From Corynebacterium sp. HMSC074A01 (GTDB lineage: Bacteria; Actinomycetota; Actinomycetes; Mycobacteriales; Mycobacteriaceae), in assembly GCF_001831515.1 (NCBI RefSeq), contig NZ_KV825628.1:1-64000 (forward strand): a DNA stretch of 64,000 nt, read 5' to 3'. Position numbers and translations under genes: made by a program. Shown here piece by piece: positions 37,183-48,796 of this stretch. The notes beneath the pieces are model-generated. The model did no database searches. It was given only the letters and a program-made list of their open reading frames with translations, and was not told where the DNA came from. Each line of letters begins with the position of its first letter. The first letter of the stretch is position 1.

Positions 37183-37548
37183 CTACAGCAACCTTTCCGC
37201 GTCAAAGCAGGTGCGATCCCCGGTGTGGCAAGCGCCGCCTTCTTGGTCGACGACGAGCAGGATCGTATCCCCGTCGCAATCCAGGCGCACCTCGCGCACG
37301 TACTGGGTGTGACCGCTGGTCAACCCCTTGATCCAGTACTCTTTGCGCGAGCGCGAGTAGTAGGTGCCACGCCTGGTGGCCAGCGTGTACGCCAGCGCGT
37401 GGTCATCCATCCAGGCGAGCATGAGCACCTCGCTGCTGCCTGCGGCCTGCACCACGGCGGGTACAAGGCCCGCGTTGTTGCGCTTCAGCTTCGCGGCGAT
37501 GTCGGGGTCAAGCTCATACGATTCGGGGGTATCCGGGGCGGCCGACAC
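37183..37548 (-). CDS. hisI: Phosphoribosyl-AMP cyclohydrolase
   Basis: Product of 121 residues with [16 protein letters not shown] and the metal-binding [12 protein letters not shown]. It opens the purine ring of PR-AMP in histidine synthesis. The GTG start at 37548 shares a base with the hisF TAG stop (TAGTG) and has AGGAGGT six bases upstream. No HisE domain is fused; hisE must lie elsewhere. Confidence 0.95.
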   Translation of the reverse strand: MSAAPDTPESYELDPDIAAKLKRNNAGLVPAVVQAAGSSEVLMLAWMDDHALAYTLATRRGTYYSRSRKEYWIKGLTSGHTQYVREVRLDCDGDTILLVVDQEGGACHTGDRTCFDAERLL

Positions 37549-38321
37549 TAGCGGACCTCCTGCCCTGCAGCCTTGAGCGCCTCCTTGACCTCGGCGATCG
37601 AAACTTCGCCGAAGTGGAAGATGGACGCCGCCAGCACCGCATCCGCGCCGGCCTCGACGGCGGGCGGGAAGTGCTCCGCTTTGCCCGCCCCGCCCGAGGC
37701 GATCACCGGGATGGACACCGCCTCGCGCACCAAGCGCAGCAGCTCCAAGTCGAAGCCCTCCTTGGTGCCGTCTCCGTCCATGGAGTTGAGCAGGATCTCG
37801 CCGACGCCTAAGTCCTGGCCGGTGCGGGCCCACTCGATGGCGTCGATACCCGCAGATTTGGTGCCGCCGTGCGTGGTGGCCTCGAAGCCGGAGGGTTGCG
37901 GGACTCCGCCTTCGGGCACGCGGCGCGCGTCGACAGACAGCACGATGCACTGCGCGCCGAACTCCTCGCTGAGCTCGCGCAACAGGTTCGGGTTGGCAAT
38001 CGCAGCGGTGTTCACGCTGACCTTGTCCGCCCCTGCCCGCAGGAGCTCGCGCACGTCGTCAGCCGAGCGCACCCCGCCGCCGACGGTGAGCGGAATGAAG
38101 ACCTGCTCGGCGGTGCGGCGCACCACCTCAATCATGGTGCCGCGGCCTTCCTTGGAGGCGGACACGTCTAAGAAGGTCAGCTCGTCGGCGCCCTCGGCAC
38201 CGTAGCGCTTAGCCAGCTCGACCGGGTCGCCCGCGTCCTTCAAGTCGGCGAACTTCACCCCCTTGACCACGCGGCCATTGTCCACGTCCAAACACGGAAT
38301 TACACGGATGGCAACAGACAT
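37548..38321 (-). CDS. hisF: Imidazole glycerol phosphate synthase, cyclase subunit
   Basis: Product of 257 residues with a TIM barrel. [14 protein letters not shown] and LSVDARR carry the two catalytic Asp. The phosphate-binding VGGGVR and SGGAGK repeats are present. It works with HisH to make IGP and AICAR. The stop overlaps the hisI start. Confidence 0.97.
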   Translation of the reverse strand: MSVAIRVIPCLDVDNGRVVKGVKFADLKDAGDPVELAKRYGAEGADELTFLDVSASKEGRGTMIEVVRRTAEQVFIPLTVGGGVRSADDVRELLRAGADKVSVNTAAIANPNLLRELSEEFGAQCIVLSVDARRVPEGGVPQPSGFEATTHGGTKSAGIDAIEWARTGQDLGVGEILLNSMDGDGTKEGFDLELLRLVREAVSIPVIASGGAGKAEHFPPAVEAGADAVLAASIFHFGEVSIAEVKEALKAAGQEVR

Positions 38322-38338
38322 CGTCTACAGCACTCTTT

Positions 38339-39175
38339 CTACAACGTATTGGGGCCAGGGGTGGGCGTATCACGCACGTCCCTCATGCTACCCAGCATCA
38401 TTTCGTGCGCTGCGGCGGTCCCCACCACCACGCCCACGGACTCCGGTGTCCACGCGCTCCCGTCCGGCGTGCTCACAGTCGCGCCCGCGCTGCGCGCGAG
38501 GCACACACCGGCCGCGTTGTCCCAAATGTAGGGCGAAAAGCTCACGGCGGCCTGGTAAACGCCCTGTGCGACAAAAGCCAAGTCGACGCCGACCGAGCCC
38601 GAAATACGCGGGCGCAGGTCCACCTTTGCCAGCGCGCCGAGGAGCCCCAAACGCATGCTCGCGGGAAAAGCCTGCCGGTCGTCCGAGCCCACGGAGCCGA
38701 CACCAACCTGCCAGGCCGCCACCGTGGTGTGGTCCACCGGCGGCAGCGGTTCGTGGTTAAGCAGCACCGGCGAACCCGCGTGGCAGGACAGCTGGGTGCG
38801 AAAAAGCGGGATGTCGGTGACCGCGACGACGGGCTCACCTCTCAACAGCAGGGAGACAAGGATGGCGCAGTTGGGGTTGCCAGATGAGTAGTTCGACGTA
38901 CCGTCGATCGGGTCGACCACCCAGCAGGCTTCACTATTGAGCGTCCCGCCCTGCTCCTCCCCGAAAACCGGGATGCCGGTGGCCGCCTCGAGCCGACGGC
39001 GCAGCAGCTTCTCGATGGCCAGGTCGGCCTCAGTGGCAAAATCTCCTTTGCCCTTGTACAGGGCTGGGGCCGCACCCAGGTGCGCGAGGAAGATCTCCCG
39101 CGCCTCGGCGACAACCTCGTGCGCAACCCCCAGGTATTCCTCAAGCTGGTGCGCTGTGTTCGACTCTGCGGGCAC
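38339..39175 (-). CDS. impA: Inositol monophosphatase family phosphatase
   Basis: Product of 278 residues with the metal sites of the family: FGEEQGG (Glu), WVVDPIDGTSNY and a late SPYIWDNAAG. The family hydrolyses inositol-1-phosphate, and some members act on histidinol phosphate. Its place inside the his operon between hisF and hisA makes histidinol-phosphatase activity worth considering. The orthologue I recall from C. glutamicum is called ImpA, and that species has a separate HisN. The start is GTG at 39175, 12 bp from the hisA stop. Confidence 0.88.
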   Translation of the reverse strand: MPAESNTAHQLEEYLGVAHEVVAEAREIFLAHLGAAPALYKGKGDFATEADLAIEKLLRRRLEAATGIPVFGEEQGGTLNSEACWVVDPIDGTSNYSSGNPNCAILVSLLLRGEPVVAVTDIPLFRTQLSCHAGSPVLLNHEPLPPVDHTTVAAWQVGVGSVGSDDRQAFPASMRLGLLGALAKVDLRPRISGSVGVDLAFVAQGVYQAAVSFSPYIWDNAAGVCLARSAGATVSTPDGSAWTPESVGVVVGTAAAHEMMLGSMRDVRDTPTPGPNTL

Positions 39176-39187
39176 GTGCCTTACGCC

Positions 39188-39943
39188 TTACTCGTCCGAC
39201 GCCGGGGTGGCACCGGCGACAGCCTTGAGCGCCTCGTCGAGCGTGAACTTGTGCTCGTAGAGCGCCTTGCCAATAATCGCCGAGTCGATCCCCTCGTGTG
39301 CGTAAGAAGCCAACTCCACCACGTTGTCCAGGGTGGCAATGCCGCCGGAGGCCGTGACATATGCGTCGCAGGCCGCGGAGACCTCGCGCAGCAGGTCCAC
39401 GTTCGGTCCGGTAAGCATGCCGTCCTTGCTCACGTCGGTGACCACGAAGCGGGAGCACCCGGCGGAGTCGAACAGTTCGAGCACCTCCCACAGGTCGCCG
39501 CCGTCCGAGGTCCACCCGTTGCCCTTCGTGCGCCACTGGCCGTCCTCTTCACGCACAGCCAGGTCGATGGCCACCTTGTCGCCGTAGCGAGAAATCACGT
39601 CGACCATCCACTCCGGGTGCTGCAGCGCTGCGGTGCCGATGTTTACCCGACGCGCGCCGGTGGCCAGGGCGCGCTCAAGCGAAGCATCGTCCCGAATGCC
39701 GCCAGTCAGCTCCACGTTGATGTCGAGCTTTTTGACCACGTCCGCCATCATCTCGTGGTTGGAGCCACGACCGAATGCGGCGTCCAGGTCCACGAAGTGC
39801 AGCCAGGTCGCACCCTGCTCCTGCCAGCGCAGCGCGGCCTCAAGCGGGTCACCATAGCTCTTTTCGGTGCCGGCCTCGCCCTGATCGAGGCGAACGGCCT
39901 GGCCATTGACTACATCCACGGCGGGCAACAGAGTGAAATCCAT
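39188..39943 (-). CDS. hisA: ProFAR isomerase, predicted HisA-only (subHisA) type
   Basis: Product of 251 residues with a TIM barrel: [15 protein letters not shown] with the catalytic Asp, [19 protein letters not shown] and a second catalytic Asp in VVTDVSKDG. Most actinobacteria use bifunctional PriA (HisA plus TrpF). Here Ser81 of PriA is Thr80 and Arg143 is Asn142, the two changes I recall for the corynebacterial HisA-only form. The start at 39943 (MDFTLLP) lies seven bases after a TACCAT hexamer. Confidence 0.93.
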   Translation of the reverse strand: MDFTLLPAVDVVNGQAVRLDQGEAGTEKSYGDPLEAALRWQEQGATWLHFVDLDAAFGRGSNHEMMADVVKKLDINVELTGGIRDDASLERALATGARRVNIGTAALQHPEWMVDVISRYGDKVAIDLAVREEDGQWRTKGNGWTSDGGDLWEVLELFDSAGCSRFVVTDVSKDGMLTGPNVDLLREVSAACDAYVTASGGIATLDNVVELASYAHEGIDSAIIGKALYEHKFTLDEALKAVAGATPASDE

Positions 39944-39950
39944 GAAGCAC

Positions 39951-39956
39951 ATGGTA
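39951..39956 (-). promoter_or_regulatory. Possible internal -10 hexamer of hisA (leaderless)
   Basis: TACCAT on the minus strand, seven bases before the ATG. Confidence 0.35.
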
Positions 39957-40001
39957 GCAGCGTGACCACACGCACCGTGCAGTGTTGCCGCACCCGCTCA
40001 G

Positions 40002-40025
40002 CGCTGAATCGGAACCGATTCAGCG
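40002..40025. promoter_or_regulatory. Perfect 11-bp inverted repeat between hisH and hisA
   Basis: CGCTGAATCGG and CCGATTCAGCG flank only AA. TCAGCGCTGA (39998-40007) overlaps one arm. The repeat lies just past the hisH stop and about 60 bp before the hisA start. No T-run follows, so an operator or mRNA-processing hairpin is as likely as a terminator. Confidence 0.6.
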
Positions 40026-40030
40026 ACGGA

Positions 40031-40684
40031 TTACCTCAGCGTACCCACCCAGTTTTCCAACAGGTGCAGGCCTGCATCCCCGGACTTTTCCGGGTGGAAC
40101 TGGGTCGCGCACAGCGGGCCGTTTTCCACCGCCGCCAAAAAGCGGCTTGCGCCGTGGGTTGCCCAGCTCAGCTTGGGGTAGGCGATGAACTCGTCGGCGA
40201 CAAGCGGGAACTCGCGCACCCCGTAGGAGTGGACGAAGTAGAAGCGGGTATCTGAGTCTAAGCCTGCAAACAGCTCACTGTCCTTGGCCATCTCAACGGT
40301 GTTCCAGCCCATGTGCGGCAGCACCGGGGCATCAAGTTTTTCCACCACGCCCGGCCACTCGCCGAAACCTGCGGTATCTACCCCGTGTTCGACACCGCGC
40401 TCGAACATCACCTGCAGACCCACGCAGATCCCCAGCACCGGGCGCGAGCCTGCAAGCCGCTGGCCGATCACGCGGCCGCCGTCAACGCGGTTTAGCCCCC
40501 GCATGCACGCATCAAAGGCGCCGACGCCGGGCACGACCAGGCCCGCGGCCTCGGTGGCCACGTACGGGTCCGTGGTCACTGTGACCTCGGCACCGACGTG
40601 TTCGAGGGCGCGCTGGGCGGAGCGGATGTTTCCCGCGCCGTAATCTAAAAGGGCAACCTGCGTTAAGGGGCGAGCGACGTTCAT
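40031..40684 (-). CDS. hisH: Imidazole glycerol phosphate synthase, glutaminase subunit
   Basis: Product of 217 residues starting [33 protein letters not shown] carries the nucleophile Cys, and [11 protein letters not shown] carries the His and Glu of the triad. It supplies ammonia to HisF. The start at 40684 is eight bases after TAGAAT, whose TAG is the stop codon of the upstream MFS gene, so hisH appears to have an internal leaderless promoter. Confidence 0.96.
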   Translation of the reverse strand: MNVARPLTQVALLDYGAGNIRSAQRALEHVGAEVTVTTDPYVATEAAGLVVPGVGAFDACMRGLNRVDGGRVIGQRLAGSRPVLGICVGLQVMFERGVEHGVDTAGFGEWPGVVEKLDAPVLPHMGWNTVEMAKDSELFAGLDSDTRFYFVHSYGVREFPLVADEFIAYPKLSWATHGASRFLAAVENGPLCATQFHPEKSGDAGLHLLENWVGTLR

Positions 40685-40692
40685 GGTGGAGT

Positions 40693-40698
40693 ATTCTA
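40693..40698 (-). promoter_or_regulatory. -10 hexamer of hisH, overlapping the MFS stop codon
   Basis: TAGAAT on the minus strand, eight bases before the hisH ATG; its first three bases are the MFS gene TAG stop. Confidence 0.5.
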
Positions 40699-42015
40699 CT
40701 GTCCGCCTGAGCGCTTTTTGCCGCCGCGGTTGTAACGCCGCGGCGCCTGGACGGATTGCAGGCGCGCGGCCAGGTTGTTTACCTCCACCACGCGGTGGCG
40801 TCCAAGCTGCCGGTCGAGCAGCGTGACTACCAGCCCCAGCACGATCACGCCCGAGGCGATACCGAACATCGGTGCAAACGCCATCGTGGTAAGCAACATG
40901 CCGTAGAAGGTCGAGCCCATGCCCGTGCCTCCGTCGTAAGCAATGTTCCAAATGGCGGCGGCCTCCGAAGTCTTCGAGCGCGGCAGTCGGTAGAACATCA
41001 TGGTCAGCGCCTCGTTCTGCACCGCGCCGAAACCTGTGCCGTAGAGCAGCGCGGCGAGCGCCATCCACCACACCGGCAGGTCTAAAAATAGGATGCCCGC
41101 CATGACGAAAACGCCGAGTGCGGAGATGATCTGGAAGCGGATCATCACCGTGCCCGGCTGGCCTACCTTGTCCATCACCCGGCCCGCGTAGTAGCGCGAC
41201 AGCATGGAGGCAAAGTTCATCAGACCCAGCATCAACCCGCCGAGTGTGGCACCGGTCGCTGCGTCGAGCTCGCGCATCGACGCCGGCAGGAAGTTCGTAA
41301 TCGCGCCGTAGGCGGTGGTGACAAACATGAGCGCCAGGGCGGGCACGAGCACGAGCCGCCACATGGGGACGTGGATGTGGTCGGTCTCGGAGGACTTCTC
41401 GGTCGGTGGCGGGATCGGTGGGATGCCTTGGCAGGCCACCAGGGCAAGCAGACCAATACCGCCCGCGATGAGGTACACGGCGTCGTAGCCGATCCGCTGT
41501 ACCAGCGCCATGCCCGCTGGCAACGCGATCATCTGCGCCAAACCAATCATGATACCGACCAGCCCGGTGGCGCGGCCCAGCAGCCGAATCGGCACGAGCT
41601 CGGCCACGATCGCCGCCTCCGCCACGGTCAGCGCGCCGAAGCCCACGCCACGGATCGCGGACACGGTCAGTACCGCCGGAGCGCTCATACCCAGCAGATA
41701 GCCCACGGCGGGAAAGCCGAGGAGGAAGGCAGAGACTGACAGGACCGTGGTATATCCCACCTTGCGCAAAAGCATGGGCGTGAAGATCTGGGTGACCACG
41801 GTAAAGAGCATGAACACACCAGTGGTCAGCCCTGCGAGGGTTTCGGACCCACCCGCGTCAAGCACCGCGGTCGGCACCACCGGCAAAAGGAGGGCCCATG
41901 CGCCGAAGGCGCAGATCATCGCCAAGAAGACGGGCTTAAGTCCGCGCGCCCGCCACACGCTTGTCAATGAGTTAACTTCCTCCGCAGTCACGGGACGACG
42001 GGAAAAGAGTGCCAC
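40696..42015 (-). CDS. MFS transporter in the his operon
   Basis: Product of 439 residues with twelve predicted helices split by a polar loop near residue 200 ([14 protein letters not shown]). Major facilitator family; the substrate is unknown. Amino-acid or drug efflux is the usual guess for a his-operon member. The GTG start at 42015 is one base after the stop of the 58-residue membrane protein gene, and GGTGGTG upstream is a weak ribosome site, so translation is coupled. The C-terminal tail is basic ([14 protein letters not shown]). Confidence 0.87.
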   Translation of the reverse strand: MALFSRRPVTAEEVNSLTSVWRARGLKPVFLAMICAFGAWALLLPVVPTAVLDAGGSETLAGLTTGVFMLFTVVTQIFTPMLLRKVGYTTVLSVSAFLLGFPAVGYLLGMSAPAVLTVSAIRGVGFGALTVAEAAIVAELVPIRLLGRATGLVGIMIGLAQMIALPAGMALVQRIGYDAVYLIAGGIGLLALVACQGIPPIPPPTEKSSETDHIHVPMWRLVLVPALALMFVTTAYGAITNFLPASMRELDAATGATLGGLMLGLMNFASMLSRYYAGRVMDKVGQPGTVMIRFQIISALGVFVMAGILFLDLPVWWMALAALLYGTGFGAVQNEALTMMFYRLPRSKTSEAAAIWNIAYDGGTGMGSTFYGMLLTTMAFAPMFGIASGVIVLGLVVTLLDRQLGRHRVVEVNNLAARLQSVQAPRRYNRGGKKRSGGQ

Positions 42016-42016
42016 C

Positions 42017-42193
42017 TTACACCACCTTTGCCATGTTGAACAGGGCGAATGCGAAAGCAATGACGGCGCACAGCGCCAGGATCACGGTGACGGCCTTCGA
42101 GCCGTTCTGGTAGGCCGACCACACCCCGCCGACGAGCATGCCGGCGAGCAGGAAGAGGATGACCACCCACATGCCGGCGGCGACGTTAAACAT
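42017..42193 (-). CDS. 58-residue membrane protein between hisB and the MFS gene
   Basis: Product MFNVAAGMWVVILFLLAG onward, 58 residues, with two hydrophobic helices (about 6-24 and 34-52) joined by a short polar turn YQNGSKA. The ATG follows the hisB TAG directly, and the stop lies one base before the MFS GTG, so the three genes are translated as a unit. No family is recognised. It may be a small subunit or partner of the transporter. It was found by reading the gap between two his-operon genes. Confidence 0.75.
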   Translation of the reverse strand: MFNVAAGMWVVILFLLAGMLVGGVWSAYQNGSKAVTVILALCAVIAFAFALFNMAKVV

Positions 42194-45262
<3,069 letters not shown>

Positions 45263-45462
45263 GAATTCTCCAGGAGTTGTGCTCTATGAAATGCTCTGTG
45301 ATGCGTGCTTCGGGGCGTGTGCAGCCGAACGGAAGTGCCGGTACACTTGCACCCCAAGACAACACACAGTCTAGGGGGCGGGCTGACCACGCGTGGGGTG
45401 CGGGTGGTCCAACATGAGCGCACCGTGCGTGCCCCGTCAGCGAACACAACGAGGAGGCACCA

Positions 45463-46551
45463 ATGGCGACACCGCAGTACGACACCGACCACGACGACAG
45501 CCAGCCACAGGGACTCACCACGCGGGTGACGCTTCCGCGGGTTGCACTCGCACTCGCCGAGCTGGGCTACGACCCGCTCGAGCGCGAAGATCGCCTGGTC
45601 ATCGGCCTGCCCGGCTACATCCTGACCTGCTGGATGGAGCCGCAACTGCCCGCCTCGCTGCATCTGGACGGCCAGCTGCGCGTCCCGCTGCCATTAGCAG
45701 AGTCCAGCACACTCACCCGCATCCTCAACACCTACAACGGGCAGTCACCGGGGCCGGTGGCCAGCTACCGCGTCACCGACGCGGGCACGCTCGCCGTGCG
45801 CATGCGCGCGGGCACGTTCATCTCCGATGGGTTGAGCGAGGAGCAGCTGCACAACTGGCTGCGCACGCTTATCGACGCCACCGCGCACCTCGTCCACGAA
45901 CTCGACCGCCTCTTCCCCGAAGCGGACATCTTCGCCCCACTTCCCGAGCCGCTGCGCACCGAGCAGGACTACGCCCAGCTGACCGGCAAGCACCCGAAGT
46001 GGCGCCACCGGGCGGAAACTCCCCGCAGGACCTGGACCCCAGAGCTGGACGAGTTCACCTACACCGACGCAGACCTTGCGAAGCAGGCACGGCTGCGCCC
46101 CAAGTGGCTCACCGAGCAGATGCTGCGCGAAGCCGTCGGCGGCCTCGGCGTGGTCTACGGCATCCGCGAAGACAACGTGCTGCTCACCACGATCAACGGC
46201 ATGTCGATTTCCGTGGAGTCGCTCATTGGGCAGTGGGTGCGCGTCTACGGCATCTGGTTTACCGACTTGCCGTCAAAGGAGCACGCGACCAACCTCGCGC
46301 TGTTGTGCAACGAGGCCAACGACCGCACCCTGATGGAGGCCTGCAGCGTGTTTTCCGATGCGGAGCATGCCATCGTGGTGATCAGCTCGCATTTGCTTAT
46401 CGACGCCGGCGTCTCCCCCGCCCAGCTATTCACCCACATCCAGTACGCGAACCGGTACCACATGGACATGCTGGACTACATCTCCACCCAAGCCACGGGC
46501 GAGTGCTGCATCGACTGGCCGCAGGAGTACCCCGACGACCCGCCGCGCTAA
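45463..46551 (+). CDS. Protein with two YbjN-like domains
   Basis: Product of 362 residues. Two similar halves (about 15-150 and 195-345) each show the alpha/beta pattern of YbjN or type-III chaperone-like folds: LPRVALALAELGY ... TWLRTLID in the first, LTEQMLREAVGGLGVVYGI ... ISSHLLIDAGVS in the second. No catalytic motif or membrane segment is visible. It is divergent from hisD, as I recall for C. glutamicum. GAGGAGG precedes the ATG. The function is unknown. Confidence 0.75.
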   Translation: MATPQYDTDHDDSQPQGLTTRVTLPRVALALAELGYDPLEREDRLVIGLPGYILTCWMEPQLPASLHLDGQLRVPLPLAESSTLTRILNTYNGQSPGPVASYRVTDAGTLAVRMRAGTFISDGLSEEQLHNWLRTLIDATAHLVHELDRLFPEADIFAPLPEPLRTEQDYAQLTGKHPKWRHRAETPRRTWTPELDEFTYTDADLAKQARLRPKWLTEQMLREAVGGLGVVYGIREDNVLLTTINGMSISVESLIGQWVRVYGIWFTDLPSKEHATNLALLCNEANDRTLMEACSVFSDAEHAIVVISSHLLIDAGVSPAQLFTHIQYANRYHMDMLDYISTQATGECCIDWPQEYPDDPPR

Positions 46552-46558
46552 CTTGCGC

Positions 46559-47164
46559 TTAGACGATTTCTGCTGCGCTGTCTCCTGCGCTGTCCCCCGA
46601 CACGAAGGCGTACACGTTGGCCAGCCAGTAGGACAGGGCCGCGGTAAAGGGACCCACGCACCAGGCCACACCAAGGCTGACCGGCGGCACCACCTGCAGC
46701 GACTGGCCGTCAGCAAGCTCGGCAAACCCCTGCTGCTGCAGGCTAATCACCAGGTTGCCGGTGGTGTAAAGAGCAAAGGCCGCAGCAGCCGCGCAGACAA
46801 TCAGCCACACCAGCGTGCTGACGCCACCGCGTCTCTCGCCACGGGAAGACTGCCGGAGCGCAACCACGGCGAGCACAGCGCCAATGACGGCGTTAAGCAG
46901 GCTAAACCAGCCGAGCGCGGCGAACTCCACGTTCGCGGGGCTGGCGATCTGGTCAACGGCCACCCCGCCGTGGGCGGCGGTGCCCACGTAGGCGGGCCGC
47001 AGCCACGCCCAGCCCAGCCCGCCAATGATGCCGAGGCCGAGCGCGCACGCGACAAGGCCCGCCCCTGCCCCAAGGCGTGCGAGAACTGCGCGCGCCCGAC
47101 GGCGGGAGGCGGGCTTTGCCGCAGGTTCACTGCCCGCGGCAGAAACGGTTACAGCGGTACTCAA
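46559..47164 (-). CDS. Membrane protein of unknown function with four helices
   Basis: Product of 201 residues: a basic N-terminal segment (PASRRRARAVLARL), then four hydrophobic helices near residues 33-55, 82-102, 115-135 and 158-180. It is five bases downstream of the lipoprotein gene and probably shares its transcript. The start is TTG at 47164 with no clear ribosome site, so the true start is uncertain. No family was assigned. Confidence 0.7.
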   Translation of the reverse strand: MSTAVTVSAAGSEPAAKPASRRRARAVLARLGAGAGLVACALGLGIIGGLGWAWLRPAYVGTAAHGGVAVDQIASPANVEFAALGWFSLLNAVIGAVLAVVALRQSSRGERRGGVSTLVWLIVCAAAAAFALYTTGNLVISLQQQGFAELADGQSLQVVPPVSLGVAWCVGPFTAALSYWLANVYAFVSGDSAGDSAAEIV

Positions 47165-47169
47165 CGCGA

Positions 47170-47895
47170 TTAGTTACAGAGCTTCCAGCGGCCGTCCTCG
47201 CGCTGGAAGAGCTGCGTCTGTGTATCCTCGCCGGAATCATTGCGGGCGGTGACCGAGGCAGAAGCCCGGTCGCCGTCGACGCGCACATCCGCCAGCGAGA
47301 TCTCCGAGCGCGGCAGCTCAATGCCCATACCGGCCTCTTCCTGCATGCGGGCGGCCTCTTCGACGGACTCGAGCGTCATGCCTTGGCGCTCCAGCTCCTC
47401 CATCGCCGGGTCGGTCACGGCCTTGCAGGAGTTATCCAAGATGACCCGGGTCCAGCTGGCCAGCGACTCCGGGTTGGAGACAGCCTCGACCACCTTGGTC
47501 ATCTCATCAATGTCAGCCTGGGAAGCCTCCTGGCCGCCGGCGATGGGCTCGTGCGTGACCTGCTCGTACTGGCCGTCAGCAAACGGGTTGGCGATCGTGG
47601 GTACCTCGCCCGCGTCACCGGACTCGCCGGACTCGCCGTCCTTCTTCTCCGACTTCTGCTCTTTCTTGCCGTCGGTGTTCTTTTCCTTGTCGGCTTTTTC
47701 CTTGTCGCCCGAGTTCTCCTCGGACTTATTGGCAGCGCCGTCAACGGACTCGGTCGCCTCCGGGGCCTCGGCTGCGGTGGAGAGGCCGGAGCTGGTGGTT
47801 TCCTTGTCGGAGCCACATGCGGCAAGCGGAAGGACCAACGCCAACGCGGTCATGCCTGCTGCAGCAGCCTTCGATGTCTTGGTAGAAAACCTCAC
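47170..47895 (-). CDS. Lipoprotein with charged linker
   Basis: Product of 241 residues. A signal peptide ends in the lipobox LAAC near residue 27. A low-complexity Lys/Glu/Asp/Gly linker (about 45-100) leads to a compact C-terminal domain (about 105-241) with two Cys (DNSCKAV and the final LCN) that may form a disulfide. This is probably a membrane-anchored extracytoplasmic protein lipidated by Lgt. GTG start at 47895 with AGAGAGG upstream. The function is unknown. Confidence 0.8.
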   Translation of the reverse strand: MRFSTKTSKAAAAGMTALALVLPLAACGSDKETTSSGLSTAAEAPEATESVDGAANKSEENSGDKEKADKEKNTDGKKEQKSEKKDGESGESGDAGEVPTIANPFADGQYEQVTHEPIAGGQEASQADIDEMTKVVEAVSNPESLASWTRVILDNSCKAVTDPAMEELERQGMTLESVEEAARMQEEAGMGIELPRSEISLADVRVDGDRASASVTARNDSGEDTQTQLFQREDGRWKLCN

Positions 47896-48004
47896 GTACT
47901 AACCTCTCTTTGTTTTCCGGCGACACATCAACGCCGGCCTCACGCAAAAGCCTTGCCGGTTCGTGAGTCCAGGTTCGTGGATCGACCCGCACGGCTCACG
48001 TGAG
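47891..48004. promoter_or_regulatory. Cluster of CTCACG/CGTGAG motifs in the lipoprotein-tetR divergent spacer
   Basis: CTCACG occurs at 47891, 47939 and 47995, and CGTGAG at 47962; the last site is the palindrome CTCACGTGAG (47995-48004). Possible binding sites for the adjacent TetR or another regulator. Confidence 0.3.
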
Positions 48005-48174
48005 TTGCAAATACATTGTGTTGTTTCAAGCCATCTTAACAACGCTCAACTGGGTCACGGTTTCACTACAGGTGCTAACTCTCTGAGCGGTCTCTGTGAG
48101 GTTACATGGCACTCGTCTCTCAGTCGGCGTGTACAAAGCTGCCAAACGCCCCAACTCCGTCCTTGGCTAACCAC

Positions 48175-48180
48175 TACGAT
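48175..48180 (+). promoter_or_regulatory. -10 hexamer of the tetR gene (leaderless)
   Basis: TACGAT lies eight bases before the ATG at 48189. Confidence 0.45.
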
Positions 48181-48188
48181 GGAGGGCC

Positions 48189-48785
48189 ATGCAGCTGTCC
48201 CGCGAAACGATTACCGCCGCCGCCCTTTCCATCCTGGGCGAGTACGGGCTGGGAGACGTTTCCATGCGCCGCGTCGCCACCGCCCTCGGCGTCGCCCCCG
48301 GCGCGCTGTACTGGCACATAGAAAACAAGCAGGAACTGATCGCCAGCCTCGCGGCCGAAATTGTGCGCCCGGTTTCCGCAGACGCGGCAGCCGCTGAAAC
48401 TACCGACACAGCAGCGCTTGCCGCCTCGCTGCGCGCGCATGTGCTCGAAGTACGCGACGGCGCGGAGGTGGTCCTGGCCGCGCTCAGCCAGCCCGACGCC
48501 CCGGTGCGCGAGGAGCTCATTGCGGTGTTTGTGGCGCAGGTGCGTGCGGAGTGGGGCGAGCGGGCGTCGGCAAGCAAGGCGCGCGCGGCGGCCGCGAACC
48601 TGGTCTACATGACGCTGGGGGCCGCAATGGTCTACCAAGCTGGCGCGCAGCTGGCCTCGCTCACGGGCGAGGCCCCGGCGATTAGCGCTGCTGACGCCGC
48701 CAAAGAGCACGCCGAGGGGGTGGCACTGCTCCTGGCGGGCCTGCGCGCGCCGGGCGCACCGGGCACGGAGACCGGATTGGACTAG
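48189..48785 (+). CDS. TetR-family regulator next to glgX
   Basis: Product of 198 residues. The N-terminal helix-turn-helix spans about residues 5-50 (ITAAALSILGEYG ... ALGVAPGALYWHIENKQEL), and the remaining helices form the ligand and dimer domain. It lies 11 bp before glgX on the same strand, so glycogen metabolism or its own expression are the likely targets. The TAG stop is also the first half of the apparent glgX -10 hexamer. The ligand is unknown. Confidence 0.9.
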   Translation: MQLSRETITAAALSILGEYGLGDVSMRRVATALGVAPGALYWHIENKQELIASLAAEIVRPVSADAAAAETTDTAALAASLRAHVLEVRDGAEVVLAALSQPDAPVREELIAVFVAQVRAEWGERASASKARAAAANLVYMTLGAAMVYQAGAQLASLTGEAPAISAADAAKEHAEGVALLLAGLRAPGAPGTETGLD

Positions 48786-48788
48786 AAT
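48783..48788 (+). promoter_or_regulatory. -10 hexamer of glgX, overlapping the tetR stop codon
   Basis: TAGAAT starts at the tetR TAG stop and ends eight bases before the glgX ATG; leaderless. Confidence 0.5.
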
Positions 48789-48796
48789 CGGCTCCC

